The notes: a model not told the origin generated them from the letters alone. A DNA stretch of 64,000 nucleotides from B1 sp964355075 (GCA_964355075.1 CAYHCF010000011.1:32337-96336), one strand, 5' to 3'; counted from the stretch's first letter, positions 51,350-60,285 are shown. A program made the numbers and translations.

Positions 51350-51565
51350 TTAAACTCCTATTACTAATGGATAATCAAAGCTATCATTAAAAATTAATAA
51401 ATTAGGGATCTGATCTTCCTGAGCCTCAATTAGCTTTTTGGCAACATCCTTTGCAATTTCTATTGTCTCTGCAATAGTCCTGCCTTGGGCAATAAGACCT
51501 TGAATATTATCGGATGTTGCAAGATAGTAACCTTCTGGAAGTTTTTCTATATGCAGATTTATCAT
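51350..51565 (-). CDS. hicB: HicB-type antitoxin
   Basis: From the ATG at 51565 the protein has 71 residues (MINLHIEKLPEGYYLATSDN). It shows the HicB partial RNase H-like fold: IEKLPEGYYLATSDNIQGL and TIAETIEIAKDVAKKLIEA. There is no C-terminal DNA-binding domain, so this is the short HicB form, and regulation may rely on other means. It precedes hicA by one base. An ATG three codons earlier (MERM) is also possible. Confidence 0.87.
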   Translation of the reverse strand: MINLHIEKLPEGYYLATSDNIQGLIAQGRTIAETIEIAKDVAKKLIEAQEDQIPNLLIFNDSFDYPLVIGV

Positions 51566-51631
51566 TCGTTCCATGGTAGATTTATTTTACCAAATATAAA
51601 GAAATATTATAATTGTTTTAAGAAAATTTGT

Positions 51632-51760
51632 TCCCCTTTGTTTCTTCGTTTCTTTGTAGCAATAGTAATAATTGGGGCTACAAAGAAACAAAGAAACAAA
51701 AACCATTCCTGCCTTGGTGGCAATGCCTTTTTATAGGCTACAAAGCAACAAAGAAACAAA
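51632..51760. repeat. Dispersed repeat with long inverted arms
   Basis: Arms at 51637-51660 (TTTGTTTCTTCGTTTCTTTG...) and 51677-51700 (GCTACAAAGAAACAAAG...) pair at 23 of 24 positions across a 16-base loop. GCCTTGGTGGCAATGCC and TATAGGCTACAAAGCAACAA follow. It separates parE from hicB. Confidence 0.85.
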
Positions 51761-51767
51761 TTAATAC

Positions 51768-52073
51768 CTACTTCTTCCTGACTTTCAGTTTTCCTTTTGG
51801 GTTGCGGCTTGTGTGGAATATTGAATTTATGATTACCGTTTTACCATATAATTCATAAACAATAAAATATGGAAAAATTTTAAGAGGTGCTTCTCTATAA
51901 TGTTTATAATTCCTTTGAAAAATGAAAGGATTAGAAATCAAATGTTTAAAAATAATTTCAATTTCAGCTTCAAACCTGAGCCCTAGCCCTATTTGTTGTA
52001 ATTCATAATATTGATAAGCACTGACAAATTCGTTTTCGGCCAATTCGGTAATTAATATTTTATAGAGAGCCAT
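51768..52073 (-). CDS. RelE/ParE-family toxin
   Basis: The 101-residue protein (MALYKILITELAENEFVSAY) has the RelE/ParE order: a helical hairpin with YQYYELQQIGLGLRFEAEIE, then YREAPLKIFPYFIVYEL and the closing strand with IFHTSRNPKGK. It follows its antitoxin gene by eight bases. ParE members poison gyrase and RelE members cut mRNA; the sequence does not decide which. Its C-terminal end is duplicated beside hicA. Confidence 0.85.
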   Translation of the reverse strand: MALYKILITELAENEFVSAYQYYELQQIGLGLRFEAEIEIIFKHLISNPFIFQRNYKHYREAPLKIFPYFIVYELYGKTVIINSIFHTSRNPKGKLKVRKK

Positions 52074-52081
52074 AAAATAAT

Positions 52082-52312
52082 TTAAACAGAACGCGCCTTC
52101 CTTTTGACTTCACTCCAGGTAGTTAGCTTTAATTTACCTTCATTTAATAATGTTGTTCTGTTTTCAACTTCTGCTTTTTGAGATTTGCTCAATAAACTTG
52201 AGTCTCCATCACCTTCGTAAATCTTCAGCATTTTATATACCACCTCCAATACATTTTCATCTGCATGATTAACATATTCAATTACTTTCTTTCGCATTGT
52301 ATTTGCAGTCAT
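52082..52312 (-). CDS. Antitoxin partner of the RelE/ParE toxin
   Basis: The 76-residue protein (MTANTMRKKVIEYVNHADEN) is helical, with VIEYVNHADENVLEVVYKML followed by KSQKAEVENRTTLLNEGKLK and the C-terminal TTWSEVKRKAR. This is the pattern of small addiction-module antitoxins found before ParE-like toxins. A start at the internal Met (MRKKVIEY) is possible. It is first of the pair on the minus strand, directly downstream of a repeat-containing spacer. Confidence 0.75.
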   Translation of the reverse strand: MTANTMRKKVIEYVNHADENVLEVVYKMLKIYEGDGDSSLLSKSQKAEVENRTTLLNEGKLKLTTWSEVKRKARSV

Positions 52313-52697
52313 ATCTTTATATTTTTACGAATATAATAATTCAACTTAAATTTTCGATTTACTTTTTACAGATTTATCATTCGTTTCAGTATTGAATAAT
52401 TTTGCCAAATGTTGAAATATTATAATTGTTATATTTTAATTGGCTTTGTTCCCCTTTGTTTCTTCGTTTCTTTGTGCAACTGGAAATTATTAAATAGTAA
52501 ACCCTTTGCGCCTTCCCGTCTTGGTGGCAATATATTTTTATAGGCTACTAAGCAACAAAGAAACAAAAAAACTTCGCGCCTTCCCGTCTTGGTGGCAATG
52601 CCTTTTTATAGGTTTTGCCCGCTATCCACAAAACGTTGGATAATTTCCTTTTGATAATAAACTGATTTAGCTAAATTGGTCTTTTAATAAAAGCCCT
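52313..52697. other. Gene-free spacer with dispersed repeat copies
   Basis: No ORF with coding character is seen. Between 52447 and 52612 there are partial copies of the dispersed repeat: TTTGTTTCTTCGTTTCTTTG, then twice a CGCCTTCCCGTCTTGGTGGC block followed by TTTTTATAGG, with GCTACTAAGCAACAAAGAAA between. The start region of pyc lies at the right end. Confidence 0.7.
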
Positions 52698-55600
52698 ATG
52701 TCTATCCAAAAACTCATGGTCGCCAACCGTGGCGAAATTGCCATACGCGTGTTTAGAGCTGCCGTTGAACTTAACATCAAAACGGTTGCCATTTATACCT
52801 ATGAAGACCGCTACTCATTGCATCGTTACAAGGCCGATGAAAGTTACCAGATTGGCAGAGAAACGGAACCTTTAAAACCTTATCTCGATATTGAAGAGAT
52901 TATTCATGTTGCGAAAAGCCACCAGGTAGATGCCATTCATCCCGGCTATGGTTTCTTAAGTGAGAATGCAACATTTGCTCAACGTTGCCTGGAAGAAGGA
53001 ATTATTTTTATCGGGCCTGACCCGAATGTAATGAAACAACTGGGAGATAAAGTTCTGGCAAAAAAAGTTGCCATCGCTGCTCAGGTTCCGGTTATAGCGG
53101 ATAGTCACATTAAGTTGGATTCATACAAAACAGCTTTAAAAGAAGCGATGCGTATCGGGTTTCCTTTAATGTTAAAAGCAGCTGCAGGAGGTGGTGGAAG
53201 AGGCATGCGGGTTGTAAAACAGGAGTCGGATCTGGAAAAGAATTTTAATGAAGCAAAAAATGAAGCCAAAGTTGCATTCGGAGATGATACCATTTTCCTG
53301 GAAAAATATATTGATAAACCCCGGCATATTGAAGTGCAGATCATGGGCGATAAACATGGAAACCTGGTTCATCTGCATGAACGCGATTGCTCGGTTCAGC
53401 GCAGGTTTCAGAAAGTTGTTGAAATAGCTCCTGCACCCGGTATCAGTAACGAAACCAGGGATGCCCTGCATGCGTATGCCCTGAAAATTTGCAAACAGGT
53501 TCATTATAATAATGTGGGTACGGTTGAGTTTTTAGTAGATAAAGAAGAACGCATTTATTTTATTGAGGTTAACCCACGCATACAAGTTGAACATACCGTA
53601 ACAGAGGAGGTTACCGGATTGGATATTGTTAAAAATCAAATTCACATTGCAGACGGTTTAAGTTTAAAATCTCCTGAAATCAATATTCAACAACAAAGTG
53701 ATATCAGGGTTGAAGGATTTGCCGTTCAGGTTAGAATTACAACAGAAGATCCTTCCAATGGGTTCAAACCCGATCATGGAATTATCATTGCCTACAGAAA
53801 TGCAGGTGGGCCAGGGATCAGGCTGGATGAAGGAAGCGCCTATCCCAATGTGAAAATATCTCCATTTTTTGATTCCTTATTGGTAAAAATTACCGCGAGC
53901 GGCAGAACTTTGTTTGAAGCTTCAGAACGCTTAATACGGGTGTTAACAGAATTCAGAATTCGTGGAGTTAAAACCAATATCAGCTTTCTTGAAAATGTGT
54001 TGCGACATCCAAGCTTTTTATCCGGACAAACTACCGTTAATTTTATTGATACCCACCCTGAGTTATTTAAGTTTACACGCCGCTTAGACCGGGGTACCAA
54101 AGCGTTAAAGTACATGGCTGAAATATCGGTGAATGGCAACAGTGATATTAATTTTGTTAACCATGAAGCCCGGTTTAGAAATCCAGTCGTTCCGGATTTT
54201 GACAGGTATTCTGATTATCCAAAAGGTTCAAAAGACCTGTTAAATAAATTAGGCAGAGAAGCCTTTACAGGATACATCAAACAGGAAAAGGCCATTCAAT
54301 ATACCGATTGTACTTTGCGTGATGCACATCAAAGCTTGTTGGCCACCCGAATGCGTACATTGGATATGCTAAAGGTTGCCGAATCATACGCGAAGAACAA
54401 TCCCCAAATCTTTTCACTCGAAATGTGGGGAGGTGCTACCTTTGATGTTGCCTTGCGTTTTTTGCATGAAGATCCCTGGCAACGTCTGCAATTATTGAGA
54501 GAAGCCGTACCTAATATTTTGTTTCAAATGCTGATCCGTGGTTCAAACGCAGTAGGCTATAAAGCATATCCTGATAATTTAGTCGAACGATTTATTGAAG
54601 AGAGCAGTAAAAATGGAATCGATATTTTCAGGATTTTTGATTCCTTAAACTGGATAGAAGGCATGCGGGTGAGTATCGCTGCTGTGAACGAACGTACTCC
54701 TGGTTTGGCAGAAGCCTGTATTTGTTATACTGGAGATTTTCTGGATCCTTTAAAGAATAAAAAATTTAACCTGAATTATTATATTGATCTTGCCCGGAAA
54801 TTGGAAGATGCAGGTGCACATATACTAGGCATAAAGGATATGGCAGGTTTATTAAAACCCTATCAGGCAGAAGTTTTAGTAAAAGAATTAAAAAAGGTAA
54901 TTGACATTCCCATTCACTTGCATACGCATGATACCAGCAGTATTCAGGCGGCCACTTATCTGAAAGCAATTGAAGCAGGGGCAGATATTATTGATGTTGC
55001 CCTGGCCAGCATGAGTGGTTTAACTTCTCAACCCAATTTTAATTCTGTTGTAGCCATGATGCAGGGGCATCCGCGTGAGCAGAAAATGAATCTCCCCTCC
55101 TTAAACCAATTTTCAAATTACTGGGAAGCTGTGAGAGAATATTATTATCCCTTTGAACACGAATTAAAGGCCGGAACTGCTGAAGTTTACGACCATGAAA
55201 TTCCAGGCGGACAATACTCCAATCTTCGGCCCCAGGCACGTAGCCTCGGTTTAGAGGAGCAATTTGAAACCATTAAATATAATTATGTAGTTGTTAACCG
55301 CATGTTCGGCGACATTGTGAAAGTTACTCCATCCTCAAAAGTTATTGGGGATATGGCGTTATTTATGACCGCCAACGGGTATTCTGAAAAAGACATTTTT
55401 GATAAAGGTGATACGATCTCTTTCCCCGATAGTGTGATTGAATTATTCAGAGGAGATTTAGGCCAGAACCCCGGTGGATTTCCGGCTAAGTTGAGTAAAC
55501 TGGTTTTAAAAGATGAAAAAGCTTATCACAACAGGCCAAATGATCATTTAGAACCCATTGATTTTGAGAAAACTTTTGCTGAGTTTCAGGAAAAATTCGG

Positions 55601-56132
55601 GCATCATTATTCATTCTTAGATTGCCTGTCATATTTGTTTTATCCTAAAGTATTTGAAGATTATTCAACACATAAAGAACTATTTGGTGAATTGTATCAT
55701 ATACCCACACCGGCCTTTTTCTTTGGGTTAAAAAACAATGAAGAAATACTCATTGAACTTTCGGCAGGCAAAAACATTTTGGTTCGTATGTTATATGTGA
55801 TTGATGAGGGAGAAGGAAAAAAATCGGTATTTTTCAGATTAAACGGACAAACACGAAGCATTGATGTAAAGGACCGCAAATTCAAAAGCACCAAGGCGGT
55901 CAACAAAAAGGTGAGCAAGAAAAGCGAAATAGGTTCACCTTTGCAGGGAAGGCTCTCAAAAATTCTGGTAAAAGTTGGAGACAAGGTATCGAAAAACACA
56001 CCCCTGTTTACTATTGAGGCCATGAAAATGGAAAATACGGTAATCGCCCCGCATGCAGGAAAAATATTGAATATCCTGTTAGCAGAATCCAGTTTGATAG
56101 AGCAAGATGATGTGGTGGTAGAATTTAAATAG
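52698..56132 (+). CDS. pyc: Pyruvate carboxylase
   Basis: The 1144-residue single-chain enzyme converts pyruvate to oxaloacetate using ATP, bicarbonate and biotin. Domains in order: biotin carboxylase (residues about 1-450; KLMVANRGEIAIRVFRAA, the glycine-rich AAAGGGGRGMR, and EVNPRIQVEHTVTE), carboxyltransferase (about 530-850; TDCTLRDAHQSLLATRMRT, EMWGGATFDVALRF), a conserved PYC/OADA region, and a C-terminal biotinyl domain with EAMKMENT, in which Lys is about 1110. All key motifs are intact. It supplies oxaloacetate for gluconeogenesis or the TCA cycle, in line with fbp at 14454. Confidence 0.96.
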   Translation: MSIQKLMVANRGEIAIRVFRAAVELNIKTVAIYTYEDRYSLHRYKADESYQIGRETEPLKPYLDIEEIIHVAKSHQVDAIHPGYGFLSENATFAQRCLEEGIIFIGPDPNVMKQLGDKVLAKKVAIAAQVPVIADSHIKLDSYKTALKEAMRIGFPLMLKAAAGGGGRGMRVVKQESDLEKNFNEAKNEAKVAFGDDTIFLEKYIDKPRHIEVQIMGDKHGNLVHLHERDCSVQRRFQKVVEIAPAPGISNETRDALHAYALKICKQVHYNNVGTVEFLVDKEERIYFIEVNPRIQVEHTVTEEVTGLDIVKNQIHIADGLSLKSPEINIQQQSDIRVEGFAVQVRITTEDPSNGFKPDHGIIIAYRNAGGPGIRLDEGSAYPNVKISPFFDSLLVKITASGRTLFEASERLIRVLTEFRIRGVKTNISFLENVLRHPSFLSGQTTVNFIDTHPELFKFTRRLDRGTKALKYMAEISVNGNSDINFVNHEARFRNPVVPDFDRYSDYPKGSKDLLNKLGREAFTGYIKQEKAIQYTDCTLRDAHQSLLATRMRTLDMLKVAESYAKNNPQIFSLEMWGGATFDVALRFLHEDPWQRLQLLREAVPNILFQMLIRGSNAVGYKAYPDNLVERFIEESSKNGIDIFRIFDSLNWIEGMRVSIAAVNERTPGLAEACICYTGDFLDPLKNKKFNLNYYIDLARKLEDAGAHILGIKDMAGLLKPYQAEVLVKELKKVIDIPIHLHTHDTSSIQAATYLKAIEAGADIIDVALASMSGLTSQPNFNSVVAMMQGHPREQKMNLPSLNQFSNYWEAVREYYYPFEHELKAGTAEVYDHEIPGGQYSNLRPQARSLGLEEQFETIKYNYVVVNRMFGDIVKVTPSSKVIGDMALFMTANGYSEKDIFDKGDTISFPDSVIELFRGDLGQNPGGFPAKLSKLVLKDEKAYHNRPNDHLEPIDFEKTFAEFQEKFGHHYSFLDCLSYLFYPKVFEDYSTHKELFGELYHIPTPAFFFGLKNNEEILIELSAGKNILVRMLYVIDEGEGKKSVFFRLNGQTRSIDVKDRKFKSTKAVNKKVSKKSEIGSPLQGRLSKILVKVGDKVSKNTPLFTIEAMKMENTVIAPHAGKILNILLAESSLIEQDDVVVEFK

Positions 56133-56149
56133 AATTTAAATAATTATGG

Positions 56150-56169
56150 GGACAGGTCGCGACCTGTCC
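56150..56169. repeat. 20-bp perfect palindrome after pyc
   Basis: GGACAGGTCGCGACCTGTCC is a perfect 20-bp palindrome 17 bp after the pyc stop. It is GC-rich compared with its AT-rich flanks and has no T tract, so it looks like a dispersed palindromic repeat and not a terminator. Confidence 0.75.
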
Positions 56170-56304
56170 GTACATTTGCAGATATGGCGGATAAATAATT
56201 TCGATGAAATTAAGGATATGCGATTCAAAAAAATATATTTGTATGTAATCAATCATTCCGGGGAGATATAGAAATAAGAATCAATTATAAAAACATAAAA
56301 ATCT

Positions 56305-56745
56305 ATGAAGACTTTAAAGCTTTTTCTATTGTTGATCCTACTATTTGGTTCAGTAAAAATATTTGCCTATAAACCTATTCTTACGGATCAGGAAAAAATT
56401 AAGTTAATCCTGCAATATCAGGAATCGGCCTGGAATAATGGCAATATAGACAGTTTTATGTTGTATTACTGGAACTCTCCGGAACTTAGATTTATATCAA
56501 AAAATGGCATTAGAAAAGGTTGGCAGGAAGTTTATGAAAATTATAAACAATCAAACGAGACCAAAGGCAGGAATGGCAAATTGACTTACGCGGTTACCTC
56601 GCTGGATATGATTAACCAGAATAATGCCTTATTAATTGGAACCTGGATCATCAGAAACGATAATGGTGCTTATAAAGGGAACTTCACCTTATGGGTAAAA
56701 AAAATTAACCGTAAGTGGCTAATTATTCTGGATCATACAAGTTAA
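56305..56745 (+). CDS. Exported NTF2-like (SnoaL/DUF4440-type) protein
   Basis: The 146-residue protein has a signal peptide (LFLLLILLFGSVKIFAY) and an NTF2-like cone: EKIKLILQYQESAWNNGNID, SFMLYYWNSPELRFI, and a strand set ending ALLIGTWIIRNDNGAYKGNF and KWLIILDHTS. Such domains bind small molecules or proteins; some are ketosteroid isomerase-like enzymes. No catalytic residues can be assigned. It stands alone on the plus strand, converging on the BrkB gene. Confidence 0.75.
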   Translation: MKTLKLFLLLILLFGSVKIFAYKPILTDQEKIKLILQYQESAWNNGNIDSFMLYYWNSPELRFISKNGIRKGWQEVYENYKQSNETKGRNGKLTYAVTSLDMINQNNALLIGTWIIRNDNGAYKGNFTLWVKKINRKWLIILDHTS

Positions 56746-56773
56746 GTATTTTCTTTCAAAAAAAACTGATATT

Positions 56774-57766
56774 TTAAGTTTTTTCGAGCTCTTGCGACGA
56801 AGACTCGAGGAATATTATTTTATTTGCCTTCACGCGTCGTGCTTTATTCTTTTGCTCCTGATTTAAGGCCTGATCCAGAGCTACATTCAAATCAAATCCC
56901 AATAATAAAATAAAGGTATTGATGTAAATCAGCATCATAATCACCAGTAAAACTCCAATTGAACCATACACTTTATTATAGGAGTTAAAATGATTCACAT
57001 ATTGAGAAAAACCATATGTAGTTAATAAGATAATCAGGGAAGCAAAAATAGCTCCGGTAGAAAAGAATTTCATTTTGCGGGTTTTAGCCGGTGCGAAATA
57101 ATAAATCGCGCTAACTATTCCCAGCACGATAAAACCAACTACCAAAATATTAAATCCGGAAATGAGGAAAGGTACCGTTTTACCGGGAAAGTATTTCACT
57201 TTTTCAAGATAGCTTATTACAATGGTACCTGTTGTTACCATCAGCACCGAAAACAGAATTAAAACGGTAATAAAAATGGCCAGGCCTATCGCGATCAGAC
57301 GTTGTTTCCAAAAAGGCCGTGTTTCTTTCATGTGGCTGTATTTATTCAATAGATTCATCAGATTATGAAATCCATTGGTTGAAAAATACAAGGCAGAGAA
57401 AAACCCTAAAGATAACAATCCGGAACGTTGGTTCTTCAAAATATCTTCCAGTGTTTCTTTAATGGTAAAATAAACATTTGAAGGAATGGCACCGGAAATA
57501 AAAAACAAAACTTCGTCGTGACTATAATGTAACGGCAAATAGGCAATAAGCGTAAAAAAGAAGATCACTGTTGGAAACAAAGCCAGAAAAAAGGTAAAAG
57601 CCAATGCCGAAGCTCTCAGGTTAAGCTCAGTCTTTCCAATATTGCGGATATAGAATTCCAATACTGCATACAAAGAGACATCTTTATGGCCAGGCATGGA
57701 GATGGCTGCCGTTTTTCGGTAGAGCCATTTTACCGGTCGGGTATGTAATAAAGAATTGCGTTTCAT
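56774..57766 (-). CDS. YihY/BrkB-family membrane protein
   Basis: The 330-residue inner-membrane protein has about six hydrophobic helices (ALAFTFFLALFPTVIFFFT, FSALYFSTNGFHNLMNLLN, AIGLAIFITVLILFSVLMV and others), with the family's ALAFTFFLALFP entry and later FYFxP-like YYFAPAKTRKMKF. The group was once called ribonuclease BN by mistake. The real role is unknown; some members are proposed transporters. It overlaps the upstream thioesterase gene by four bases, so the two are coupled. Confidence 0.87.
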   Translation of the reverse strand: MKRNSLLHTRPVKWLYRKTAAISMPGHKDVSLYAVLEFYIRNIGKTELNLRASALAFTFFLALFPTVIFFFTLIAYLPLHYSHDEVLFFISGAIPSNVYFTIKETLEDILKNQRSGLLSLGFFSALYFSTNGFHNLMNLLNKYSHMKETRPFWKQRLIAIGLAIFITVLILFSVLMVTTGTIVISYLEKVKYFPGKTVPFLISGFNILVVGFIVLGIVSAIYYFAPAKTRKMKFFSTGAIFASLIILLTTYGFSQYVNHFNSYNKVYGSIGVLLVIMMLIYINTFILLLGFDLNVALDQALNQEQKNKARRVKANKIIFLESSSQELEKT

Positions 57767-58179
57767 ACAGGATCAGTAAAAAAAACCGCTAATTTTTTTG
57801 CCAGTAAATCAGGGCATTTTACAGGAGTTTGGGTTTCCATATCAATAAATGCCAAAGTGGTTTGACCGATTCCCAATTCAAGTTCCGCTTCATTAAAAAC
57901 AGCATAATCAAAATGCACACGAACCCTTGGCATTTCTTTAATAGTGGTTATAATGGTAAGCAAATCGTCGTATCGTGCAGGTTTATAAAATTTGCAGTTT
58001 AAACTCAAAACCGGCATCATCAAACCGCTATCTTCAAACATTTTATAGGTCAATCCAATTTGTCGCAATGCTTCAACCCGCGCTACCTCGTAGTATTGCG
58101 CGTAGTTACCATAATATACATAACCCATTTGGTCGGTTTCGGCATATCTTACTCTTATTTGCGTTTTTGATTGAAACAT
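57763..58179 (-). CDS. YbgC/FcbC-type acyl-CoA thioesterase
   Basis: The 138-residue hot-dog-fold enzyme has IRVRYAETDQMGYVYYGNYA, where the Asp-containing TDQMG and YGNY motifs mark the 4-hydroxybenzoyl-CoA thioesterase/YbgC group, then YYEVARVEALRQIG. It cleaves acyl-CoA esters; in other bacteria YbgC associates with phospholipid metabolism and the Tol system. The likely substrate here cannot be told. It shares a four-base overlap with the BrkB gene downstream and lies 11 bp after the LhgO gene. Confidence 0.9.
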   Translation of the reverse strand: MFQSKTQIRVRYAETDQMGYVYYGNYAQYYEVARVEALRQIGLTYKMFEDSGLMMPVLSLNCKFYKPARYDDLLTIITTIKEMPRVRVHFDYAVFNEAELELGIGQTTLAFIDMETQTPVKCPDLLAKKLAVFFTDPV

Positions 58180-58190
58180 ATTCCGAATTC

Positions 58191-59387
58191 CTAATTTTTA
58201 TTTAAAGCCATGGTGGCAATTGCTGAACCAATACTCAGACAGGAAGTTGCAGCAGGCGAAGGTGCATTTAAAATATGAATGGCCTGTTTTTCTTCAATAA
58301 TTTTAAAATCGTCAATCAAACCGCCAAATTTATCACAAGCCTGAGCCCTCACTCCTGCCTCAGCCGGTATTAAATCATCTTCTTGTATTTCGGGAATTAA
58401 TTTTTGCAAAGCATGGGTAAATGCAGCTTTTGAAAACGATCGGTAAAATTCCCCCAGTCCGGTTTTCCAATATTTACCCATAACCTTTTGGAATCCGGGC
58501 CAAACCAAACTTTCGAACATTTCCTGCAAATCCACATCCGACATCTGGTATCCTTCACGTTTAAATGCAAAAACTGCATTTGGACCTGCCTCTACTCCCC
58601 CATCAATCATACGGGTAAAGTGAACTCCTAAAAATGGAAAATTTGGATCAGGAACCGGATAAATCAGGTTCTTCACCAATTTTCTCTTTTCGGGCTTCAA
58701 CATATAATATTCGCCCCGAAACGGAATGATTCGGGTATCGATATTTTTTTGTGTGAATCCGGCAACTTTATCCGAGTACAGGCCGGCACAATTGATATAT
58801 TTCTCTGTTAAAAATTCTTTTTGAGGTGTTTGTATGCTAACATCCATTGGGTTCAGCCGGATGCCTTCCACTTTGTATCCGGTAAAAATTTCACCACCCA
58901 TAGCCACAACCCGTTCGACTAATTTTTCGCATACAACGGTATAATCAATAATGCCCGTATAGGGAACTTTTAATCCTTTAAAAACTTTTAAATGCGGTTC
59001 AATTTCATTGGCTTCGGCCTGATCAATTCTTTTTATTTGGGTTAAACCATTTTCCAAACCACGCTGATACAATTTCTCCAATTCTCCCACTTCTGATTCA
59101 TTGGTTGCCACAACCAATTTGCCGCACAAATCGTAAGGCACTTCATTTTCATTGCAAAAATCCAATAACAATTGGTATCCGGTAATGCAGTTTTTTGCTT
59201 TCAGGCTGCCGGGTTTATAATACAATCCGCTATGGATTACACCGCTATTATGTCCGGTTTGATGTGCTGCAACGGCTTTCTCCTTTTCGAGGACAGCCAG
59301 TTTTAATCCGGGTTTTTGTTTAAGTAATTGCCAGGCAGTTGCCAATCCAACAATACCTCCGCCAATAATGGTATATTGATATTTCAT
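58191..59387 (-). CDS. lhgO: L-2-hydroxyglutarate oxidase
   Basis: The chosen start at 59387 gives 398 residues with MKYQYTIIGGGIVGLATAWQ, the FAD-binding GxGxxG strand; an ATG three codons earlier is possible. HQTGHNSGVIHSGLYYKPGS is the DAO-family segment specific to LhgO/YgaF-type oxidases, followed by PFRGEYYMLKP and EAGVRAQACDKFGGLIDDF. The enzyme oxidises L-2-hydroxyglutarate, a by-product of metabolism, to 2-oxoglutarate, passing electrons to the quinone pool. It is first of a minus-strand run with the thioesterase and BrkB. Confidence 0.9.
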   Translation of the reverse strand: MKYQYTIIGGGIVGLATAWQLLKQKPGLKLAVLEKEKAVAAHQTGHNSGVIHSGLYYKPGSLKAKNCITGYQLLLDFCNENEVPYDLCGKLVVATNESEVGELEKLYQRGLENGLTQIKRIDQAEANEIEPHLKVFKGLKVPYTGIIDYTVVCEKLVERVVAMGGEIFTGYKVEGIRLNPMDVSIQTPQKEFLTEKYINCAGLYSDKVAGFTQKNIDTRIIPFRGEYYMLKPEKRKLVKNLIYPVPDPNFPFLGVHFTRMIDGGVEAGPNAVFAFKREGYQMSDVDLQEMFESLVWPGFQKVMGKYWKTGLGEFYRSFSKAAFTHALQKLIPEIQEDDLIPAEAGVRAQACDKFGGLIDDFKIIEEKQAIHILNAPSPAATSCLSIGSAIATMALNKN

Positions 59388-59401
59388 TTGGTTCACTAAT
59401 T

Positions 59402-59526
59402 AGAGTCTGTCTATAATGTCCTCTGGCTGCGTTATTCTCGTCCCTAAAAATGCTCATGTACACCAGCACACTGCGCTTTTTAGGGACTTCGAATGCCTAA
59501 CCAGTGAACATTCTAGCTCAGACTCT
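59402..59526. repeat. 125-bp imperfect inverted repeat, MITE-like
   Basis: The ends AGAGTCTG and CAGACTCT are perfect inverted repeats, and arms of about 55-60 bases pair imperfectly inward, including GTCCCTAAAAA with TTTTTAGGGAC. No ORF is contained. Short ACTAA-like matches flank both ends and may be target-site remnants. It lies directly upstream of lhgO and before rnpB. The rest of 59527-59716 shows nothing recognisable. Confidence 0.6.
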
Positions 59527-59716
59527 TGACTAAATGGACTGACAATAATTGGCAAGTATGAGCTAAAATATACAATAGGTTCAGGCTAAACCCAACCCCT
59601 TTTTAAAATCAGGGCGAATATAAGTGGTTTCAGAAATTATTGAATGGTTGAGCATAAAAATTGGACAAAAATCATAATCTAAAGCATCTACGCAACAATA
59701 TTTGGTTCAAAACCTG

Positions 59717-59724
59717 TAATTTTG
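59717..59724 (+). promoter_or_regulatory. -7 promoter box of rnpB
   Basis: TAATTTTG is an exact match to TAnnTTTG. It ends three bases before the first base of the predicted RNase P RNA P1 stem, which fits a start point at about 59728-59730. No well-spaced -33 TTTG was found. Confidence 0.6.
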
Positions 59725-59727
59725 AAG

Positions 59728-60135
59728 TGCAAAACAGACTATCGCTGTGTGCAGAAATGCACGGGGAGGAAAGTCCGGGCAACACAAAGCAGCATACTTC
59801 CTAACAGGAAGGTACCACAGGCAACTGCGGTAACAGAAAGTGCCACAGAAAACAAACTACCTTTCCGTCGGTTGACGGACAGGAAAAGGTGAAATGGCGG
59901 GGTAAGAGCCCACCGCGTTTCCGGCGACGGAAATGGCAGGGTAAACCTTATGCGTTGCAAGGCCAAATAAGCAAAATTGCTGTGCTTCACAGCTTGTGGT
60001 CGCTTTACACACTAAGCCAAACGGGGTTTAGGTTTTGCGGGTAGGCTGCTACATCCCGTAAGTGATGGCGGGAGCAGATAAATGATAGTCAAGCTCCATA
60101 AAAGGAGCTTACAGAACCCGGCTTATCGTTTTGCA
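59728..60135 (+). ncRNA. rnpB: RNase P RNA
   Basis: The RNA is the catalytic part of RNase P, which trims 5' leaders from pre-tRNAs. The conserved core GGGGAGGAAAGTCCGGGC is at 59762-59779, the internal ACAGAAA segment and TAAGAGCCCACCGCG follow, and the 3' part ends with ACAGAACCCGGCTTAT. The ends pair as P1: TGCAAAAC (59728) with GTTTTGCA (60128-60135). Length about 408 nt, bacterial type A in style. A minus-strand ORF over it is a shadow. Confidence 0.93.
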
Positions 60136-60142
60136 ATCATAC

Positions 60143-60160
60143 GGGGGCTTCGGCCCCTTT
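60143..60160 (+). terminator. Probable terminator of rnpB
   Basis: GGGGC-TTCG-GCCCC forms a stable stem with a UUCG tetraloop, followed by three T, eight bases after the end of the RNase P P1 stem. The short T run makes it weaker than a classic terminator. Confidence 0.6.
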
Positions 60161-60285
60161 ATGGTTTTGAGACCGGGCTATACTGTCATCAGCATGCATT
60201 CTGCGATTCACAAAAAATGCCTGCAAACATTCTAACCCGGAGTCTAAAATTTGAGAGTAAAGATTGATTTTTCCATTCAAAGCTC

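Noticed and set aside
59739..59990. Minus-strand 83-codon ORF
   Set aside because: It lies entirely within the conserved RNase P RNA.
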